From Gammaproteobacteria bacterium (GTDB lineage: Bacteria; Pseudomonadota; Gammaproteobacteria; Ga0077536): DNA of 35,237 nucleotides. Location: positions 1 to 35,237 of the forward strand of contig JADZCB010000023.1 of assembly GCA_020851775.1 (NCBI GenBank), read 5' to 3'. The translations under genes were made by a program, and so were the position numbers. This document shows, one piece after another, positions 30,136 through 35,237 of this stretch. The notes under the pieces were generated by a model. The model was not told the origin of the DNA and made no database searches. It worked only from the letters and a program-made list of their open reading frames with translations. Positions within the stretch are counted from its first letter, which is position 1, and each line of letters opens with the position of its first letter.

Positions 30136-30166
30136 TTGCCATGTCGCGTCGCGACGACGCTACACT
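30136..30166 (+). promoter_or_regulatory. Possible promoter with operator-like palindrome for the GFA-family gene
   Basis: TTGCCA (30136-30141) and TACACT (30161-30166) are separated by 19 bases, slightly longer than ideal. The spacer holds the 10-bp palindrome CGTCGCGACG (30147-30156), where a repressor could bind. The leader to the ATG at 30260 would be about 90 bases. Confidence 0.3.
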
Positions 30167-30259
30167 GCACAGGCCGTCGCGAGCGCCGTCCGGGCGGCCG
30201 GTTTGTGGCCATGACATCCGCAACAATGGCGCGTACCCCGCGCCGAGGGGAGCATATAA

Positions 30260-30694
30260 ATGAATACCGGACAGACACATCAGGGAAGCTGCTTTTGCGG
30301 CGCGGTGAAACTCGAAGTCACGGGCGCGCCGGTCGCACAGGGTTACTGTCATTGCGAATCCTGCCGCCACTGGTCGGCGGGACCCGTCAATGCTTTTTCG
30401 CTGTGGGCGCCGGACACCGTCAAAGTCACGCAGGGCGCGGATCTCATCGGCACCTACAACAAGACACCGGGCAGTTCGCGCAAGTGGTGCACGAAGTGCG
30501 GCGGGCACGTGATGACCGATCATCCACAGATGGGTCTCGTCGATGTCTACGCCGCGGTCATCCCGAGCGTCGAGTTCAACCCCGGCCTGCACGTGTTCTA
30601 CGGTGAGACGCGGTTGCGCATCAAGGACGGCCTGCCGAAGATGCAGGACGTGCCGGCCGAAATGGGCGGTTCGGGCGTCACCTTGCCGGAATGA
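30260..30694 (+). CDS. GFA/CENP-V domain protein (zinc-binding)
   Basis: A 144-residue single-domain protein of the glutathione-dependent formaldehyde-activating (GFA) family. The zinc cysteines are Cys11 and Cys13 (GSCFCG), Cys30, Cys32 and Cys35 (GYCHCESC) and Cys77 and Cys80 (WCTKCGG), the full set for two zinc sites. The founding member Gfa was linked to S-hydroxymethylglutathione formation, but most homologues have unknown substrates. The upstream GAGGGGAG gives a strong start at 30260. A formaldehyde link to the downstream PQQ dehydrogenase is conceivable but not shown. Confidence 0.9.
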   Translation: MNTGQTHQGSCFCGAVKLEVTGAPVAQGYCHCESCRHWSAGPVNAFSLWAPDTVKVTQGADLIGTYNKTPGSSRKWCTKCGGHVMTDHPQMGLVDVYAAVIPSVEFNPGLHVFYGETRLRIKDGLPKMQDVPAEMGGSGVTLPE

Positions 30695-30707
30695 GGATGG
30701 TCTGCCG

Positions 30708-31166
30708 ATGGCATTGTCGTTGGTGAACGAAGCCGGCAGCGTCCTGCAGGCACCGATCACGAGCATCGCCCACGCCATCGGCCTCGCGACGGCGCCGGTC
30801 TTCCTGCTGACCGGCGTCGGCGCGGTGTTGAACGTGCTGGCGAGCCGGCTCGGGCGCACGATCGATCGCTCCCGCGTCCTGCAGTCCCGGGATCCCGGCT
30901 TCCACGATCACCACACCCGGCGCGAGCTGCGACGGCTGCAGCGCCGCGCCCATCTGATCAATTGGGCCCTCGGTCTGTGCACGAGTTGCGCGCTGCTCGT
31001 CTGCAGCGTGATCGTCATGCTGTTCCTCGCGCTGTTCGTCGAGCTCGATCTGACGCGCATCGTCGCCGTCCTCTTCATCGCGTCGATGGCGTGCCTGATC
31101 GGCGCGCTGCTGTGCTTCTTCAGCGAAATCCTGCTCGCGACCCACAAGATGAGAATCGCGCCGTGA
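30708..31166 (+). CDS. DUF2721 family membrane protein
   Basis: A 152-residue protein with three hydrophobic segments (about 20-45, 85-112, 115-143). N-terminal SIAHAIGLATAPVFLLTGVGAVLNVLASRLGRTIDR and the conserved RRAHLINWAL motif are typical of DUF2721, whose function is unknown. A GAGG lies 8 bases ahead of the ATG at 30708. It follows the GFA gene by 13 bases and is probably co-transcribed with it. Confidence 0.85.
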   Translation: MALSLVNEAGSVLQAPITSIAHAIGLATAPVFLLTGVGAVLNVLASRLGRTIDRSRVLQSRDPGFHDHHTRRELRRLQRRAHLINWALGLCTSCALLVCSVIVMLFLALFVELDLTRIVAVLFIASMACLIGALLCFFSEILLATHKMRIAP

Positions 31167-31208
31167 GCGCACGACGAGGCTGCGGCGGTACGTCGCCGCA
31201 CTGACGGT

Positions 31209-31670
31209 GTGCAGGCTTCCGTCGCGCGCGTCGATGTATTCCAGCGGCCGACCGCCGCGGACTTCGACGCGGTTCGCGCCCTGCTCGCGGCGAACGGTCT
31301 GCCGACGCTGGACCTCACGCCTTCCCTGCTCACCCATTTCAGGATCGGGCGTGACGACGGATCCCTCGTCGCCGTCGGCGGTATCGAAATTCATGGCCCC
31401 ATCGGCTTGCTGCGTTCACTCGCCGTCGCCGGGACGCACCGCGGCCAGGGTCTTGCACGCCGGCTCGTCGCCACGCTCGAAGCCGACGCGGCGCGCGTCG
31501 AACTCGACGCGCTTTATCTCCTGACCACCACTGCCGCATCGTTCTTCGCCGCTCGCGGCTACATGCATGTTGCGCGCGACGCTGTGCCCGCCGTATTGCG
31601 CCGTAGCGCGGAGTTCTCCAGTCTGTGTCCGGCCAGCGCGACGTGCATGACGAAGTCACTCGCGTGCTGA
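31209..31670 (+). CDS. GNAT acetyltransferase, ArsN2-like
   Basis: A 153-residue GNAT-fold protein. Acetyl-CoA motif A is RSLAVAGTHRGQGLARRL (69-86). The order LYLLTTTAASFFAARGY and the C-terminal FSSLCPASATCMTKSL match the ArsN2 type of arsenic-resistance acetyltransferases. Some ArsN proteins acetylate phosphinothricin-like or organoarsenical amino acids. No ars gene is nearby, so the role here is open. The only in-frame start is the GTG at 31209, with no clear ribosome-binding site. Confidence 0.75.
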   Translation: MQASVARVDVFQRPTAADFDAVRALLAANGLPTLDLTPSLLTHFRIGRDDGSLVAVGGIEIHGPIGLLRSLAVAGTHRGQGLARRLVATLEADAARVELDALYLLTTTAASFFAARGYMHVARDAVPAVLRRSAEFSSLCPASATCMTKSLAC

Positions 31671-31814
31671 GCCCTCCCGCCGCGCCTGCGTTCCGCATCG
31701 ATCTTCGAGATTGCCGACGAGCGGCGTGCGATAAATCGGCTCATTCGAAGCACGATTTGCGGGTTACGGTACTGCGTGCGTGACCTGCGATCGTCATCCC
31801 CCGGAGGAAAACCC

Positions 31815-32426
31815 ATGAATTTCGACGACATCCTGAAGAAGCTGCTCGCGAGTCCAATGGCGGGCGGCGTGGCGGGTGGCCTGCTGTCCGGCGGCCTGCT
31901 CGGCGCGCTCGGCAACAAGCACGCGCGCAAGGCACTGGGCGGCGCCGCCAAATTCGGCGGTGCTGCGGCGATCGGCGCCGTCGCGCTCGCCGCGTTACAG
32001 CGCTACCAGGCCCAGCAGCAGGCCGGCGCGCAGGCAACGCCTGCCGCGCCGCGCGCACTGCCGCAGCTCGAGCGCGACGCATCGATCGTCGTGCAGGCGA
32101 TGATCTCCGCGGCGCGCGCCGACGGCATGCTCGACGACATCGAGCGCGCGCGGATAGGCGAGCGCCTGCGCGACGCCGGACTCGGCGCCACCGAATTCGA
32201 TTACGTGATGGCCGAGTTCAACGCCCCGGCTGATCCCCATCGCATCGCAGCCCTTGCGCAATCGGAAGCCGAAGCGGCCGAGATCTACGCCGCATCGCTG
32301 CTCGCTCTCGACGTCGATCACTGGGCGGAGCAGGCGTATCTGCAGGAACTGAAACGCGCGCTGAAGCTGCCCGACGCGCTCGCCGGGATGCTCGAAGCGG
32401 AAGTGAAGGCGCCGGCAACGGGCTGA
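31815..32426 (+). CDS. TerB-family / DUF533 protein (YebE-like)
   Basis: A 203-residue protein with an N-terminal glycine/alanine-rich hydrophobic stretch (15-60, GGVAGGLLSGGLLGALG) and a C-terminal all-alpha TerB-like domain (about 85-195). The acidic SAARADGMLDDIERARI helix is the TerB/YebE hallmark. TerB folds bind metal, and YebE is induced by envelope stress in E. coli; the function is not defined. GGAGG lies 7 bases before the ATG at 31815. An open frame upstream to 31776 lacks a site. Confidence 0.85.
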   Translation: MNFDDILKKLLASPMAGGVAGGLLSGGLLGALGNKHARKALGGAAKFGGAAAIGAVALAALQRYQAQQQAGAQATPAAPRALPQLERDASIVVQAMISAARADGMLDDIERARIGERLRDAGLGATEFDYVMAEFNAPADPHRIAALAQSEAEAAEIYAASLLALDVDHWAEQAYLQELKRALKLPDALAGMLEAEVKAPATG

Positions 32427-32517
32427 GGCAGGAAGCCGGCGCGAACGAACGACTCCACGAGAGGGACCCGCTCGGGCCGCGTCACTGATTGCGCGCCGCC
32501 GCCTTCCCGGCGTCCGC

Positions 32518-33336
32518 TCAGCGCGGATGCCACAACCCGCGCTTGCGCTCGAGCCATGCAATCCGCTGTTCGAGCGGCGTGTCGACGTATTCCTGCATGA
32601 TTGCGACGGCTTCGTCGGTCAGCATCGTGTGGATGAAGGCGTCGCCTTCGATTTCCAGCCCCCCCTGCAGGTGTACTTCGGATCCTTCGTAGACCGCGCG
32701 CTTGGTTTCCGCGATCGCGACCGGCGACAGCGTGCAGAGTTCTTTCGCGATCTCGAGCGCCCGTGCCCGCGCGTCGTCGGCGAGTTCGTGCACGAGACCG
32801 AGCGCGAGGGCTTCCTCCGGCTTGCAGATCCGGCCGCGCAGGATGAAGTCGATCGCCTTGCCGGCGCCGAGCAGACGCGACAGCCTTTGCGTGCCGCAGC
32901 CGCCGGGTAGGATGCCGAGCGTGACTTCCGGCAGGCCGTAACGGAAATCGCCCCTCTGCGCGATCCGGATGTCGCAGGACAGCGAGGTCTCGAAGCCACC
33001 ACCCATCGTGCTGCCGCTCATCGCGGCGATCACCGGCTTCGGCAGATCGCGCAGGTTCGTCAGTGTCGCGTTGTGCTGATGCAGCCACGAGCGTCCGACG
33101 TTCATCATCAACGCACGGTCGCGCGCGCTCGTCACCAGTTCCTCGACGCTGTAATGCGTGATGAAGCGATCCTTCACGCCGCCGGTGAGGACGACGACCC
33201 GTACCGAGGTGTCGCGCCAGGCCTCGATGTGCCCGGCCAGTTCCCGCATGCCCTCCGCCGTCATGTAGTTCATCGGCGGATTGACCCATTCCGCGGTGAC
33301 GATGCCACCGTCCTGCTTCACCTGCCACTTGGCCAT
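32518..33336 (-). CDS. Enoyl-CoA hydratase
   Basis: A 272-residue crotonase-fold protein starting at the ATG at 33336 (GGAG 9 bases upstream). Both catalytic glutamates are present: Glu116 in GGGFET and Glu137 in YGLPEVTLGILPGG. It should hydrate 2-enoyl-CoAs in beta-oxidation-like catabolism. The frame is open 75 residues further, but that extension runs through the repeat element (giving ENTENTENTE) and is not genuine. It is convergent with the DUF533 gene. The specific substrate is unknown. Confidence 0.9.
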   Translation of the reverse strand: MAKWQVKQDGGIVTAEWVNPPMNYMTAEGMRELAGHIEAWRDTSVRVVVLTGGVKDRFITHYSVEELVTSARDRALMMNVGRSWLHQHNATLTNLRDLPKPVIAAMSGSTMGGGFETSLSCDIRIAQRGDFRYGLPEVTLGILPGGCGTQRLSRLLGAGKAIDFILRGRICKPEEALALGLVHELADDARARALEIAKELCTLSPVAIAETKRAVYEGSEVHLQGGLEIEGDAFIHTMLTDEAVAIMQEYVDTPLEQRIAWLERKRGLWHPR

Positions 33337-33392
33337 AGCTGCTGTCTCCGTTGTTTCAGCCTCATTACCGGATGTCGTGCCTCGTCGAGGTC

Positions 33393-33553
33393 TTTTTGCC
33401 ACCGAGAACACCGAGAACACCGAGGAAATTTTGCTTGAAGCGTCTCGCGAACGGAGGCGCGTCATCGACGCGACGCCGTAGGCCTCGCTTCGCTTATCGA
33501 TTCTCTTCTCGGTGTTCTCGGTGTTCTCGGTGTTCTCGGCGTTCTCGGTGGCC
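33393..33553. repeat. Dispersed inverted repeat, copy 2 (tandem CACCGAGAA / TTCTCGGTG units)
   Basis: The left arm (33393-33425) reads TTTTTGCCACCGAGAACACC and repeats ACCGAGAAC once more. The right arm (about 33506-33553) has four to five TTCTCGGTG-like units ending in GTGGCC. The arms are inverted copies, so the element can form a long stem. The interior has AAATTTTGCTTGAAGCGTCT. It is intergenic between the enoyl-CoA hydratase and the PQQ dehydrogenase genes. Copy 1 is at 44-179. If read as protein it gives the spurious ENTENTENTE extension. Confidence 0.8.
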
Positions 33554-33584
33554 CTTTTCAAACAGCGCCAAACGAAGTCACGGA

Positions 33585-35237
33585 TTATTGCCCGGTCATC
33601 GCCGCCGCCGTTGCCTTTTTCGCCTGCCGCCTGATGTAGTGGTGAATGGCATTCAGATCGGCGTCGGACATTTCCTTGAACTGCGGCATGCCCTGCAGGC
33701 GGCGGCTGCCGCCGATGACGATTTCCTTGAAGGCTTCCGGGTACAGCGGCGCCTGCGAGGCGCGGAGATCCGGCGCGTAGCCGCCGGCGACCGCGCCACC
33801 GCCGTGGCAGCTCGCGCAGTTGCGCGAGAACAGGAAGCTGCCCGTCTCGGCCTGCAGTTCATCGACCTTGAAATCCTCCTGCACCAGCGGCTCGGCGAAG
33901 CTCGGTGGCGGTGCTTTCGGCAGCTTCGTGTCCGCATCGAGGGCGAACACGACGAGCCGGCGCGGATGCAGGCCGTAGCGCCAGCCGTGCTGCGCCGTGA
34001 TCGCGCCGACCATCGACGCGGCCGCACCGCCCCAGCCGGCGAGCAGCGCGACGTACTGTCTGCCGTCGACTTCATAGGTGATCGGCGGTGCCGAGATGCC
34101 GACACCCATGTCGAACATCCACAGCGGCAGGCCGTCCGTCGCGCGATAGGCGACGAGCTTGCCGTCGGTACGACCCTGGAAGACGAGATTGCCGGCCGTC
34201 GTCAACGTGCCGCCATTCCATGTGCCCGGCAGCTTCTGCTCCCATACCTTCTGCTGCTTGACCGGATCCCAGGCGAGCAGGCTCGCCGCATCTATCTTGA
34301 TCGGCAGATCCTCGCGCAGCAGATCGACACCCGGATCGAACGCGAAGCTCGGTGACTTCCACTCCTCCGGCTGCTTGATCGTCTTGTCGGTGAAGTTCGC
34401 CGGCAGATCGTGCTTCGGGATGTAGACGAGCCCGGTGTTCGGATTGAACGACATCGCATGCCAGTTGTGCACGCCGAGCGGCCCGGGCCATACCAGCTCC
34501 TCACCGTCGCCATAGCGCGCGTCCGGATTCTCGACCGGCCGCCCCGTCGCGAGATCGACGTGCGTGGCCCAGCTCACCTTGCCGATCTTCTCGGCCGACA
34601 ACAGCTTGCCGGTCGCGCGATCGATCACGTAGAAGAACCCATTCTTCGGCGCGTGCAACATGGCCTTTACCGGCTTGCCGTCGATCTCGAGATCGGCGAG
34701 CACCATGTCCATGTTCGAGTTGTAGTCCCAGGTCTCGCCGGGCACGGTCTGGTAGTGCCAGGCATATTTCCCGGTATCGGCGTCGAGGGCGACGACCGCG
34801 CACAGGAACAGATTGTCACCGCCGCCGGGACTTCTGATCTTCTGATTCCATGGCGAGCCGTTGCCGGTGCCGATGTAGACGCGGTTGAATTCCGGATCGT
34901 AGGTGAGCCCGTTCCATACCGTGCCGCCGCCGCCGTGCTCCCACCACTTGCCATGCCAGGTCTTCGCGGCCATGGCCTGGGCCTCGTCCTCGAATCCGTC
35001 CGCCGGATTGCCCGGCACGGTGTAGAAGCGCCAGACCTGCTTGCCGGTCGCGGTATCGTAGGCCGTCACGTAGCCGCGCAGTCCACCCCACTCGGTGCCG
35101 CCGTTGCCGATGATCACCTTGTCGTTGAATACCCGCGGCGCCCCGTTGATGAAGTAGGCGAGCTTCGGATCGACCGTCATCACGCTCCAGACTTCCTGGC
35201 CGGTCGTCGCGTCGATCGCGTTCAGACGCCCGTCGCC
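33585..35237 (-). CDS. PQQ-dependent alcohol dehydrogenase, quinohaemoprotein type (5' end outside window)
   Basis: The 3' part of a periplasmic quinohaemoprotein dehydrogenase that oxidises alcohols with PQQ and passes electrons through its own haem c. The visible 550 residues cover most of the eight-bladed propeller. They include repeat-type motifs such as NAIDATTGQEVWSV, the metal-site Asn in TGNGSPWN and the catalytic Asp of ETWDYN (codon 34725-34727). The C-terminal cytochrome c domain has CASCH and a candidate Met ligand in GMPQF. The residue two after the catalytic Asp is Asn, not the Asp seen in lanthanide-dependent enzymes, which favours calcium. The frame is open to the window edge, so the signal peptide and N-terminus are missing. 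Confidence 0.95.
   Translation of the reverse strand, partial: GDGRLNAIDATTGQEVWSVMTVDPKLAYFINGAPRVFNDKVIIGNGGTEWGGLRGYVTAYDTATGKQVWRFYTVPGNPADGFEDEAQAMAAKTWHGKWWEHGGGGTVWNGLTYDPEFNRVYIGTGNGSPWNQKIRSPGGGDNLFLCAVVALDADTGKYAWHYQTVPGETWDYNSNMDMVLADLEIDGKPVKAMLHAPKNGFFYVIDRATGKLLSAEKIGKVSWATHVDLATGRPVENPDARYGDGEELVWPGPLGVHNWHAMSFNPNTGLVYIPKHDLPANFTDKTIKQPEEWKSPSFAFDPGVDLLREDLPIKIDAASLLAWDPVKQQKVWEQKLPGTWNGGTLTTAGNLVFQGRTDGKLVAYRATDGLPLWMFDMGVGISAPPITYEVDGRQYVALLAGWGGAAASMVGAITAQHGWRYGLHPRRLVVFALDADTKLPKAPPPSFAEPLVQEDFKVDELQAETGSFLFSRNCASCHGGGAVAGGYAPDLRASQAPLYPEAFKEIVIGGSRRLQGMPQFKEMSDADLNAIHHYIRRQAKKATAAAMTGQ

Noticed and set aside
33506-33553. Tandem 9-bp units that could suggest a CRISPR array
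   Set aside because: There are no unique spacers, the units are far too short and directly adjacent, and the arms are inverted copies.

Overview
The window comes from a GC-rich (by eye mid-60s %), gene-dense bacterial chromosome. A gammaproteobacterium is the best fit. The complete beta-lysyl EF-P system (efp, epmA, epmB), a YoaA/DinG-type helicase, a di-haem cytochrome b561 and the metK/ahcY methyl cycle all point there, while the acyl-CoA genes and F420 operon suggest an environmental aerobe. Protein identities come from reading motifs and family resemblance, not from database searches. No rRNA, tRNA, CRISPR array, transposase or phage gene was seen.

Layout. 1-7.7 kb: housekeeping on the minus strand, in transcription order quinone oxidoreductase, metK, ahcY, cytochrome b561, cysS, sufE; trxB is divergent on the plus strand. 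7.7-11.8 kb: a minus-strand unit of a DUF6998-like protein, DNA helicase, metallo-beta-lactamase-fold hydrolase and dimeric dUTPase, preceded by an AT-rich promoter with a perfect TATAAT. 11.8-14.4 kb: the EF-P module (efp-epmA minus, epmB divergent). 14.4-20.7 kb: a compact cofactor F420 operon on the minus strand (cofE-cofD-cofC-fused cofGH) followed by a family III CoA-transferase. 20.9-29.2 kb: a plus-strand acyl-CoA catabolic cluster, divergent from the F420 operon: an MFE-2-like SDR, a (2S)-methylsuccinyl-CoA dehydrogenase-like enzyme, a 2-methylfumaryl-CoA isomerase (Mct)-like enzyme, an ACAD10/11-type kinase, two overlapping acyl-CoA dehydrogenase genes and an enoyl-CoA hydratase-family protein. 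29.3-35.2 kb: an SDR, a GFA-family protein, a DUF2721 membrane protein, an ArsN2-like acetyltransferase, a TerB/DUF533 protein, an enoyl-CoA hydratase and the 3' part of a PQQ quinohaemoprotein alcohol dehydrogenase.

How the genes may work together. The F420 operon encodes FO synthesis, the guanylylated side-chain donor, its transfer to FO and glutamylation, so the host probably makes F420; no F420-dependent oxidoreductase was recognised here. The adjacent Mcd-like and Mct-like genes could act in series: methylsuccinyl-CoA to mesaconyl-C1-CoA to mesaconyl-C4-CoA. The kinase followed by paired dehydrogenases recalls the phosphorylate-then-eliminate route for 4-hydroxyacyl-CoAs. This cluster, with its unusual combination of enzymes, is the best candidate for something undescribed.

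Two copies of an inverted, partly tandem 9-bp-unit repeat (CACCGAGAA / TTCTCGGTG) lie near the two ends of the window in intergenic DNA and look like copies of a dispersed element.
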